NCBI GenBank assembly: GCA_947175375.1
Contig: CAMWMT010000167.1
Coordinates: 1 to 6,260 of the forward strand
From: an uncultured Clostridiaceae bacterium
GTDB taxonomy: Bacteria; Bacillota; Clostridia; Lachnospirales; Lachnospiraceae
Length of the DNA stretch: 6,260 bases
Direction: 5' to 3'
Below are positions 1 through 6,079 of this stretch, in pieces (positions within the stretch are counted from its first letter, which is position 1; each line of letters begins with the position of its first letter). The position numbers and the translations under genes are program-made. Under the pieces are notes generated by a model. The model saw only the letters and a list, made by a program, of their open reading frames with translations. It did not search any database and had not been told where the DNA came from.

Positions 1-2610
1 CTGATCACAATCATTGCCGTTGCCTTGACAACGATCCTTTTTACGACATTATTTACGATTGCTCTGTCCATCGTTGAAAATTTCCAGCAGTCAAACTTCC
101 GCCAGGCAGGTACTTCTGCTCATGGTATTTTTAAACAACTGACCAAAGAGCAGTTTGATGAATTAAAAGAAGATCCTATGATCAAAGAATGGGGACGGCG
201 CCGTGTGGCAGGTCTTGCAACAGATGTTGTCTTTAATAAATCTCAGGTGGAAGTCAGCTATATGGATTCCAATTATGCCAGATACTGCTTTTGTACTCCT
301 GTTGTAGGAAATTTTCCTAAAGAAGGAACAGATCAGGCGGTAACAGACCTGAAAGTATTATCCCTTCTGGGTGTGAAACCCGAAATCGGAAACGAATTTA
401 CGATCACTATAGATGTAGACGGAACAGAAACTACAGAAACTTTTACACTCTGCGGTTACTGGGAATATGATGAGATCACTGCGGCAAATCATATTATCAT
501 GCCTGAAAGCCGTCTTGATGATATTCTTCAAAAATTAAATACACAAAATAACAACGGTATTACAGGTTCCTATCAACTTGATGTTATGTTGGAAAATGCT
601 TCTTCCATTGAGAAAGATTTAAATACTATTTTGGAAAATCATGGATATCAATATGAAAATCCAGATAAAGATAATTATATAAAAATCGGTATCAACTGGG
701 GTTATGCCGGTGCACAGCTTTCCGCTGCCATGGATTTTTCTACTATTCTTGGAATCATAGCGGCGCTGCTTCTGATCATATTTACCGGATATCTAATCAT
801 TTATAATATTTTCCAGATTTCGGTAGCGGGCGACATCCGTCATTACGGTCTTTTAAAAACGATAGGTACTACCGGAAAACAGATTAAGAAAATAGTCATA
901 ATACAATCTCTCCTTCTCTCCGTTATCGGTATTCCGATCGGCTTACTTCTCGGTTATGGATCAGGCGTACTTCTTGCGCCCGTTATCACAAAAGCTGTAG
1001 CAAATAATAACAGTATTTTCTATGCTTCTGCATCCGTAAACCCGGCTATTTTTATCGGTTCAGCAGTTTTTTCCGTTATCACGGTACTTATCTCCTGCCG
1101 GAAACCAAGTAAAATAGCAGGAAAAGTTTCTCCTATTGAAGCATTGCGTTACACAGGATCAGAACATATATCCAGAAAGAAAAAAAGAAAAAAAGTTTCC
1201 AAAAAAGGAATTTCGATTTCTGCTATGGCCTTTGCCAATATGGGAAGAAACAGGAAAAAATCATTTGTTACTGTTTTATCTATGTCCCTGTCCATCGTAC
1301 TGTTTATCCTGACGGTTACTTTTACCAACGGATTCAGTATAGAAAAATATGTGAGTAAAAAAATTGTTACAGATTATATTGTTGCGAATGCAGGTTATTT
1401 TAATTTACGGCTGAATTGGGAATACGATACACCTGTATCAGATGAAATTATTGAAATGCTGAATCATGCAGACGATATTACAGGTGCCGGAAAAACTTAC
1501 GGTGAAAAGGGTTTTTATGCTTATGACTTTGTTACAGAAGATTACTACAAAAACGGTCAGCTGTCAAAATATTACAGTTCTTCCGCTATACAGGAAATTA
1601 TTGATTCTAAAGAGAAAGAAGATGGTTTTCTTATAAACAGTATAGATATTTATGGGATGGATGATTTTTGCCTGGATAAGCTGACTGTCTGGGATGGGGA
1701 TATTTCCCGTTTAAAAACAGAAGAAAATATCATAGCTGCTGTTTATTTTCAGGATGACTATGGCAATAAGTTAGATTATACAAACTGGGCAAAAACAGGA
1801 GATATGGTAAAAATCCGTTATGAAAAAGAAATAGAATACTACGATATGGAAACAGGCGAAATCTATGATGATATTGATTTCAGCTCCCTTGACGAATCTT
1901 CTTCTATTATATCGCGTCCAAAAATAATAGAAGATATAGAATATGAAGTAGCAGCCGTTGTTTCCATACCGACCAGTTTAAATTACCGGTTTTATAGAAA
2001 TGAACAATTTGTTTTAAGCTCTGACCAGTTTATAAAGGATACGGGGACTTCTGTTCCGATGTACTATACTTTTGATATGGTGGATGATGAAGCTTCCAAA
2101 GAAAAGATGGAGAATTTTATGGCGGATTATACAGAAAATGTAGACTCAAATATGAATTATGAAAGCCGTCATACCTATTCCACGGATTTTGAATCTTTCC
2201 GCAATATGTTTATGTTGACGGGAAGCATCTTAAGCTTTATTGTAGGGCTGATTGGGATTTTGAACTTTTTAAATGCGGTTCTCACTGGTATTATTACACG
2301 CCACAGAGAATTTGCCATGCTCCAATCTATCGGCATGACAGGTAAACAACTGAAGAAAATGCTGGTACTTGAAGGTCTTTACTATACTTTGGGATCAGTT
2401 ATCGTTACCCTTATACTTTCCGTCATTACAAGCCCTATCACAGCAAATGTAATGGAAAGCATGTTCTGGTTTTTTGATTATCACTTTACCATAATGCCGC
2501 TTTTTATTACAATACCTATATTTGCACTGCTTGGGATTATGCTGCCATTGATCAGTTATCATTTTCTTGCGGGTAAGTCGATTGTGGAGAGGTTACGAGA
2601 AGTGGAATAA
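1..2610 (+). CDS. ABC transporter permease, two FtsX domains (5' end outside the window)
   Basis: The frame is open from base 1 and hydrophobic from its first codon, so the true start lies upstream; the TTG at 25 falls inside the first membrane helix and is not a credible start. Numbered from base 1, 869 residues are visible: a helix at about 1-24, an extracellular domain to about 245, three helices at about 246-367, a very basic cytoplasmic linker (392-402, RKKKRKKVSKK), a helix at about 421-443, a second extracellular domain to about 735, and three helices to the C-terminus. Each three-helix block is an FtsX domain whose loop after its first helix reads GTTGKQIKK (289-297) or GMTGKQLKK (778-786), which indicates internal duplication. 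Such permeases work with a separate MacB/LolD-type ATPase, often in peptide or lipid export or antimicrobial-peptide defence; that ATPase would lie upstream. The 1+3+1+3 helix layout is unlike BceB, which has ten helices and one large loop. The substrate cannot be told. Confidence 0.9.
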   Translation: MITIIAVALTTILFTTLFTIALSIVENFQQSNFRQAGTSAHGIFKQLTKEQFDELKEDPMIKEWGRRRVAGLATDVVFNKSQVEVSYMDSNYARYCFCTPVVGNFPKEGTDQAVTDLKVLSLLGVKPEIGNEFTITIDVDGTETTETFTLCGYWEYDEITAANHIIMPESRLDDILQKLNTQNNNGITGSYQLDVMLENASSIEKDLNTILENHGYQYENPDKDNYIKIGINWGYAGAQLSAAMDFSTILGIIAALLLIIFTGYLIIYNIFQISVAGDIRHYGLLKTIGTTGKQIKKIVIIQSLLLSVIGIPIGLLLGYGSGVLLAPVITKAVANNNSIFYASASVNPAIFIGSAVFSVITVLISCRKPSKIAGKVSPIEALRYTGSEHISRKKKRKKVSKKGISISAMAFANMGRNRKKSFVTVLSMSLSIVLFILTVTFTNGFSIEKYVSKKIVTDYIVANAGYFNLRLNWEYDTPVSDEIIEMLNHADDITGAGKTYGEKGFYAYDFVTEDYYKNGQLSKYYSSSAIQEIIDSKEKEDGFLINSIDIYGMDDFCLDKLTVWDGDISRLKTEENIIAAVYFQDDYGNKLDYTNWAKTGDMVKIRYEKEIEYYDMETGEIYDDIDFSSLDESSSIISRPKIIEDIEYEVAAVVSIPTSLNYRFYRNEQFVLSSDQFIKDTGTSVPMYYTFDMVDDEASKEKMENFMADYTENVDSNMNYESRHTYSTDFESFRNMFMLTGSILSFIVGLIGILNFLNAVLTGIITRHREFAMLQSIGMTGKQLKKMLVLEGLYYTLGSVIVTLILSVITSPITANVMESMFWFFDYHFTIMPLFITIPIFALLGIMLPLISYHFLAGKSIVERLREVE

Positions 2611-2617
2611 AAAATGT

Positions 2618-2662
2618 TTAGCCTGAATTATTCACAGCTGTGCCGTGAATAATTCAGGTTAA
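2618..2662. terminator. Shared terminator hairpin between convergent genes
   Basis: A perfect 14-base inverted repeat, CCTGAATTATTCAC (2622-2635) and GTGAATAATTCAGG (2645-2658), encloses a 9-base loop. Four more pairs, one of them G·U, extend the stem to 18 (2618-2635 with 2645-2662). Six A residues (2609-2614) flank the left side, so a minus-strand transcript reads hairpin, ACA, then six U residues. This suits the racemase gene, whose stop is 13 bases before the hairpin. The permease stop is 7 bases before it on the plus strand, but no U tract follows there, so plus-strand termination may be weaker. Confidence 0.8.
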
Positions 2663-2675
2663 TGGAACACAGGCT

Positions 2676-3377
2676 TTACATCTTTTTGATGCCTAATGCG
2701 ATCTCAACCGCTTGCTTTGCATGAATCAGGGTCGTATCAAATACAGGCAGAGAAGAATCTGCTTGTTGAATAAGAAGTCCGATCTCGGTACAGCCAAGAA
2801 TCACTCCTTTTGCTCCCTGCGCTTTCAGTCGGTCGATGATGTCTTTGAATTTTTCTCGGGATTCTGTCTTGATCTCACCTACGCAAAGTTCATGAAAGAT
2901 CACATGATTGATCACATCAATATCTGTTTCTGCAGGAATCATAACGTCAATTCCTCTGTCAATCAGCTTCTGTTTATAAAAATCCTGTGTCATCGTGTAT
3001 TTGGTTCCCAGCAGCCCCACCTTTTGAATCTCACATTTTTCAAGCATATCCGCCGTGGAATCCGCGATATGTATGACAGGGACCTGGATCATAGACGCGA
3101 TCTGCGGAGCTACTTTGTGCATGGTATTTGTGCAGATCAGGATAAAGTCTGCGCCGGCAGCCTCCAATCCCTGGGCAGCAGTTCCCAGAATCCTGCCGCT
3201 CTTTTCCCAGTCGCCGCTTGCCTGGCATCTTTCAATCTCATCAAACTCCACACTGTGAAGAATGATCTTCGCGGAATGAAGTCCGCCCAGTCGGTTTTTC
3301 ACTTCTTCATTAATGATCTTATAATACGAAATCGTGCTTTCCCAGCTCATTCCGCCAATCAGTCCTATTGTTTTCAT
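2676..3377 (-). CDS. ygeA: Amino-acid racemase, Asp/Glu racemase superfamily (YgeA/RacX-like)
   Basis: The 233-residue protein is the full length of the family. The N-terminal signature GLIGGMSWEST (5-15) is followed by YY, and both catalytic-cysteine motifs are present: CTNTMH with Cys82 and GCTEIG with Cys196. These two thiols carry out PLP-independent proton removal and return at the alpha carbon. Stretches such as NRLGGLHSA, HIAD, LLGTKYTM and PVFDTT agree closely with E. coli YgeA as I remember it. YgeA is a cytoplasmic broad-range racemase with a reported preference for homoserine; Bacillus RacX is a relative that makes D-amino acids. Substrate here is therefore uncertain. The ATG at 3375-3377 is preceded by GGAGG (3385-3389) at a spacing of 7, which fixes the start. 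It stands alone, convergent with the permease and divergent from the acid-sugar operon. Both cysteines are intact, so it should be active. Confidence 0.9.
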   Translation of the reverse strand: MKTIGLIGGMSWESTISYYKIINEEVKNRLGGLHSAKIILHSVEFDEIERCQASGDWEKSGRILGTAAQGLEAAGADFILICTNTMHKVAPQIASMIQVPVIHIADSTADMLEKCEIQKVGLLGTKYTMTQDFYKQKLIDRGIDVMIPAETDIDVINHVIFHELCVGEIKTESREKFKDIIDRLKAQGAKGVILGCTEIGLLIQQADSSLPVFDTTLIHAKQAVEIALGIKKM

Positions 3378-3416
3378 TATATAACCTCCATAATTCGATT
3401 TGGATGTTTTTGCCTG

Positions 3417-3446
3417 TATCAGATGCAGGATAGCTTTGCTCTGATA
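3417..3446 (-). repeat. Inverted repeat at the racemase transcription start (operator or leader hairpin)
   Basis: TATCAGA (3417-3423) and TCTGATA (3440-3446) are perfect 7-base inverted copies separated by 16 bases. From the predicted -10 box, transcription of the racemase would begin near 3446, so the mRNA would open with this repeat. It could fold as a 5' hairpin or serve as a dyad operator over the start site. A 7-base repeat in A/T-rich DNA can also occur by chance. Confidence 0.4.
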
Positions 3447-3452
3447 AAGCCA

Positions 3453-3463
3453 ATTTTAGCATA
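3453..3463 (-). promoter_or_regulatory. Extended -10 promoter for the racemase gene
   Basis: On the minus strand these bases read TATGCTAAAAT, a fit to the Gram-positive extended -10 pattern TRTGnTATAAT with one difference in the core hexamer. The hexamer 17 bases upstream (ATACTT) is a poor -35 box, as is usual for extended -10 promoters. The predicted start near 3446 gives a leader of roughly 70 bases before the ATG at 3377. Confidence 0.6.
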
Positions 3464-3607
3464 TTTAGGTTGGAAAGTATATCGGAACGTATTTCGGGAT
3501 AAACTTCTGAAATTCGATCAGGCTGGCGAAATAGTCAAAGGGCGATGGTCAGAAATTGGTTATTGTCTGCAGTTTTTTGTACTATAAAACAGTTTGTGTC
3601 AAATATA

Positions 3608-3647
3608 TTTCATAATGAAACATATAAAAATGTTTCAAAATAAAACA
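3608..3647. promoter_or_regulatory. Cluster of TTTCA/TGAAA operator half-sites, including operator copy 1
   Basis: Several symmetric elements overlap. TTTCAT-A-ATGAAA is a perfect 13-base palindrome at 3608-3620. TGAAACAT-N6-ATGTTTCA is a perfect inverted repeat at 3616-3637. AATGTTTCAAAATAAAACA at 3629-3647 is an imperfect palindrome built on TGTTT...AAACA and recurs exactly at 3752-3770. Weaker related words lie just upstream (TAAAACA at 3585-3591, TGTGTCA at 3594-3600). The cluster is centred about 65-75 bases before the predicted operon start, a usual place for an activator and possible for a repressor. The binding protein cannot be named; A/T-rich half-sites like these occur with DeoR- and RpiR-type sugar regulators, among others. 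Confidence 0.6.
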
Positions 3648-3666
3648 AAGTCAAAAACTTATCCTA

Positions 3667-3695
3667 TTGAAATGGCATGGAAACTGTGGTATTTT
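3667..3695 (+). promoter_or_regulatory. Predicted SigA promoter of the acid-sugar operon
   Basis: A -35 box TTGAAA (3667-3672, five of six consensus bases) lies exactly 17 bases before a -10 box TATTTT (3690-3695). The -10 box is preceded by TGG, giving an extended TGn element. Transcription should start near 3702, leaving a leader of about 90 bases. The promoter lies between the two copies of the 19-base operator, so one copy is upstream of it and one inside the leader. Confidence 0.6.
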
Positions 3696-3751
3696 ATTCA
3701 TAAATCAATAAAAATGTAAAAAGCGAATTAAAGAACAAAATTTTAAAAAAT

Positions 3752-3770
3752 AATGTTTCAAAATAAAACA
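3752..3770. promoter_or_regulatory. Operator copy 2 in the operon leader
   Basis: AATGTTTCAAAATAAAACA is identical to 3629-3647, 123 bases away. The core ATGTTT...AAACAT is symmetric here over six outer pairs, making this the more symmetric copy. It lies about 60 bases after the predicted start and ends 5 bases before the Shine-Dalgarno sequence. A protein bound here could block elongation or work with copy 1 through a DNA loop. Confidence 0.6.
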
Positions 3771-3775
3771 TCATT

Positions 3776-3780
3776 AGGAG
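3776..3780 (+). promoter_or_regulatory. Ribosome binding site that decides the PdxA2 start
   Basis: AGGAG lies 11 bases before ATG 3792, a somewhat long but workable spacing. It excludes the longer in-frame start at ATG 3753, which lies upstream of the Shine-Dalgarno sequence and within operator copy 2. A further in-frame ATG at 3804 has a weaker AAGG at spacing 5 and cannot be excluded. Confidence 0.6.
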
Positions 3781-3791
3781 AAGAAAGAGTC

Positions 3792-4832
3792 ATGAAGGAT
3801 AGAATGGCAATTACAATGGGTGATGCAGCAGGAATCGGAGCAGAGATTATTGTAAAAGCGTTAAGCAAGAAAGATATTTTTGAAAAGACGATACCGGTTG
3901 TCTATGGGGATTTGGCAGCGATGGAGGATGCATTGCAGTTTACCGGATGTCAGGAGCTGAAGATTCGTACCATTTCCAGAATAGAGGATGCGTCTGGAGA
4001 ATACGGCGTGATTGACCTGATTGATTTTGGCTTTCTGAAAAAAGGAGGCTGGCAGTATAAGAAAAATCAAAAACATACTGGCGATGCATCGTTTCAATAT
4101 GTTGTCCGTGCCATAGGAGACGCTATGGAAGGTAAATGTGCAGGTGTGGTAACCGGACCGATCAGTAAAGAAGCGATCCACATGGCAGGTCATCATTATT
4201 CGGGACATACAGAGATTTTTGCGGAATATACGAATACTAGAAATTATGCCATGTTGTTATCCGGGAATTCTCTTCGGGTGATTCATGTGACCACGCATGT
4301 TTCTATGGAGAATGCATGTAAAATGATTACAGAGGAAAAAGTGCTGAATACGATACATATGGCTCAGTTGGGAATGCGGTTGTTGGGATATGAGCATCCG
4401 AAGATTGCGGTTGCTGGGTTCAATGCGCACTGTTCTGAAAATGGTCTGTTTGGAGATCAGGAAGAGAAAGGGATTATTCCGGCGGTGGAAGCAGCCAGGA
4501 AAGAAGGAATTCATGTGGAAGGTCCGATTCCTCCGGATACTGTATTCTGCAAAGCGATGGGAGGGATGTATGACATTGTAGTTGCAATGTATCACGATCA
4601 GGGACATATTCCCATCAAGCTTACCGGGTTCCGTTTGGACAGCAGGACCAATACATATTCTTCCATGAGTGGCATTAATTGTACGATTGGTCTTCCCATT
4701 ATCCGGACGTCTGTGGATCATGGGACGGCTTATGGAAAAGCAGGAGAAGGAAGAGCAAATGAGGAGAGCATGATTGAGGCTATATTTGCAGCATCGGTTA
4801 TGGCCGAGAACATGAAGAAGATGAAAGCATGA
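3792..4832 (+). CDS. pdxA: PdxA2-type dehydrogenase, likely D-threonate/D-erythronate 4-phosphate dehydrogenase
   Basis: This 346-residue protein belongs to the PdxA family. Family motifs in order: MGDAAGIGAE (9-18), KHTGD (94-98), GPIS (122-125), SGHTE with substrate-binding His139 (137-141), NAHC, YHDQG (267-271), and IGLPIIRTSVDHGTA (299-313). The three metal-ligand histidines of E. coli PdxA (166, 211, 266) align with His169 in VTTH, His213 in NAHC and His268 in YHDQ, so the active site is complete. Classical PdxA acts in vitamin B6 synthesis next to PdxJ. PdxA2 instead oxidises and decarboxylates D-threonate 4-phosphate to dihydroxyacetone phosphate with NAD. Three things favour PdxA2: the adjoining DUF1537 kinase, the PIKLTGF sequence after YHDQGH, and an insertion (about 281-295) that E. 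coli PdxA lacks. Clostridia usually make B6 through PdxST. The start at 3792 follows AGGAG and yields the usual family N-terminus. It is the first gene of the operon. Confidence 0.88.
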   Translation: MKDRMAITMGDAAGIGAEIIVKALSKKDIFEKTIPVVYGDLAAMEDALQFTGCQELKIRTISRIEDASGEYGVIDLIDFGFLKKGGWQYKKNQKHTGDASFQYVVRAIGDAMEGKCAGVVTGPISKEAIHMAGHHYSGHTEIFAEYTNTRNYAMLLSGNSLRVIHVTTHVSMENACKMITEEKVLNTIHMAQLGMRLLGYEHPKIAVAGFNAHCSENGLFGDQEEKGIIPAVEAARKEGIHVEGPIPPDTVFCKAMGGMYDIVVAMYHDQGHIPIKLTGFRLDSRTNTYSSMSGINCTIGLPIIRTSVDHGTAYGKAGEGRANEESMIEAIFAASVMAENMKKMKA

Positions 4833-6064
4833 TTTTTCAAGCCAGGGATACAATTATTTTTGCAGACGATCTGACCGGAACACTGGATACGGCAGTTCAG
4901 TTTGCCAAACACGGGATTGCTACGATTGCTTTCCCCACGGCCAGAGCCTTTCTGGAGAATGAAAAATATCATTATAAAGTATATGTAGTGAATACATCCA
5001 CGAGACATTTGCAGCCGAAGGAAGCATACAAGGTACTGTTCGATCTGGCATCCTATGTATTCAAAGAAGGCGGACAGCGGATTTTAAAAAAAACAGATTC
5101 AGCTCTGCGTGGAAATGTCGGGGCAGAGCTGACAGCAGTAATGCATGCGTTCCAAAGCCACACGCTTCATTTTGCGCCGGCTTATCCGGACATGAACCGT
5201 TATACAGTGCAAGGGATTCATTACTGTGACGGCATACCAGTGGCAGAGTCTGTATTCGGTAAAGATCCCTTTGAACCGGTAAAATATTCATCTATCAGGG
5301 ATATTATCGGGGAAACCAGTGATGTAAAAGTCCGGTTTGCCTCGGAAAAATGGAAAGAACAAGAAGATAAAGAACCTACGATTCACATATGGGAAGCGAA
5401 GGATAACGAAGAGCTGAAGCAGATCTGTAAACAAATCCTGGAGACAGAGGGGATGATTCTGCAGGCAGGCTGCGCCGGACTGGCCCATGCTCTGGCTGAC
5501 TATCTGGGAGAAGGAGCTGCAGCTGAAACCAAACTTCCTCATACAGATAAAGTGCTGCTGGTCTCCGGAAGCTTGAATCTGAAAACACTTCAACAGATTG
5601 AATATTTAAACCGAAAAGGTTTTCCGGTGCAGTATCTGGATTGGGATTCACAGTGTCAGAAATCCTATCTGGAATCCGATTTCTGCCAGAACTTTATCGA
5701 TGACAGATGCAAGGAATTGCAGACGGAACATGTTTCCGTCATCGCTACGGCAGGAGGTTTTCGGCGGAAAGATTGCGAGCGGGTGGAGAGAAATGATGTG
5801 GGAGAGGCCATCGCTTCTATCGTTGAGAAAATTTTTGACAAGACACTGGGATGTGCAATGGTTGTGTTTGGCGGAGATACATTATTTGGCATTGTTTCGG
5901 GCATTATTCAGGGAGGGATGGTTCCGGTAAAAGAGATCATGCCAGGAGTGCCGGTTTCACTGGCACATTTTAAAAACGGTAGTCCATGCGTGGTGGTTTC
6001 GCGGTCCGGCGGTTTTGGTTCGGAAGATTCTGCGGAAAAAATTATAAAGTTATTCAAAAAGTGA
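4829..6064 (+). CDS. DUF1537 four-carbon acid-sugar kinase (DtnK/DenK/OtnK family)
   Basis: The 411-residue length suits the family (about 420). The N-terminal substrate domain shows FADDLTGTLDTAVQFAK (11-27) with the hallmark DDLTG..D, then KKTDSALRGN (87-96) and HFAPAYPDMNRYT (114-126). The C-terminal nucleotide-binding domain shows VSGSLN (245-250), FGGDT (347-351), MPGVP (371-375) and SRSGGFG (391-397). Family members phosphorylate D-threonate, D-erythronate or 3-oxo-tetronates at O4 with ATP in the cytoplasm. The partner PdxA2 makes D-threonate or D-erythronate the likeliest substrate, with dihydroxyacetone phosphate as the final product. The start ATG shares bases with the upstream stop (ATGA) and has only a weak purine-rich site before it, so translation is probably coupled. 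SGSLN replaces the more common GSCS or GSVN, and GGDT the more usual GGET, which may mark a divergent subgroup. Naming it dtnK rather than denK would be guesswork. Confidence 0.88.
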   Translation: MIFQARDTIIFADDLTGTLDTAVQFAKHGIATIAFPTARAFLENEKYHYKVYVVNTSTRHLQPKEAYKVLFDLASYVFKEGGQRILKKTDSALRGNVGAELTAVMHAFQSHTLHFAPAYPDMNRYTVQGIHYCDGIPVAESVFGKDPFEPVKYSSIRDIIGETSDVKVRFASEKWKEQEDKEPTIHIWEAKDNEELKQICKQILETEGMILQAGCAGLAHALADYLGEGAAAETKLPHTDKVLLVSGSLNLKTLQQIEYLNRKGFPVQYLDWDSQCQKSYLESDFCQNFIDDRCKELQTEHVSVIATAGGFRRKDCERVERNDVGEAIASIVEKIFDKTLGCAMVVFGGDTLFGIVSGIIQGGMVPVKEIMPGVPVSLAHFKNGSPCVVVSRSGGFGSEDSAEKIIKLFKK

Positions 6065-6079
6065 GAGAGGAAAATGGAT

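Larger units (their letters stand above)
3378..3791. other. Divergent intergenic control region
   Basis: The 414 bases between the racemase start and the PdxA2 start contain no credible gene. The racemase side (3378-3470) holds its ribosome binding site, an inverted repeat and an extended -10 promoter. The middle (about 3470-3580) is less A/T-rich, and I recognise nothing in it in any frame. From about 3580 to 3775 the DNA is very A/T-rich and carries the half-site cluster, the operon promoter and a second operator copy. No regulator gene, tRNA or known riboswitch is visible. Confidence 0.75.

Noticed and set aside
3470..3580. Gene remnant in the less A/T-rich middle of the intergenic region
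   Set aside because: All frames were read and none gave a recognisable protein segment or start.
2712..3587. Plus-strand open frame of 291 codons opposite the racemase gene
   Set aside because: It is antisense to a clear racemase with intact catalytic motifs, is rich in Cys, His and Phe without any family motif, and has no convincing ribosome binding site.
3556..3588. Second plus-strand promoter with -10 TATAAA at 3583-3588
   Set aside because: The -10 box is good, but the hexamer at the right distance (TTATTG) is a poor -35 box. The promoter at 3667-3695 is better and closer to the gene; the site may instead be a half-site (TAAAACA).
3608..3647. CRISPR array or insertion-sequence ends
   Set aside because: The repeats are too short and too few, have no regular spacers, and no Cas or transposase gene or target duplication is present.
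3608..3770. CcpA catabolite-repression (cre) site
   Set aside because: The half-sites lack the central CG and spacing of cre boxes; TGTTTCA...TAAAACA does not fit the consensus.
3702..3791. Riboswitch in the operon leader
   Set aside because: The leader is about 90 bases of A/T-rich sequence with no strong stems, no terminator and no recognised aptamer.
4257..4853. Minus-strand open frame of 198 codons opposite the PdxA2 gene
   Set aside because: It is the shadow of a strongly conserved family gene, has low-complexity His/Cys/Arg-rich composition and no recognisable domain.
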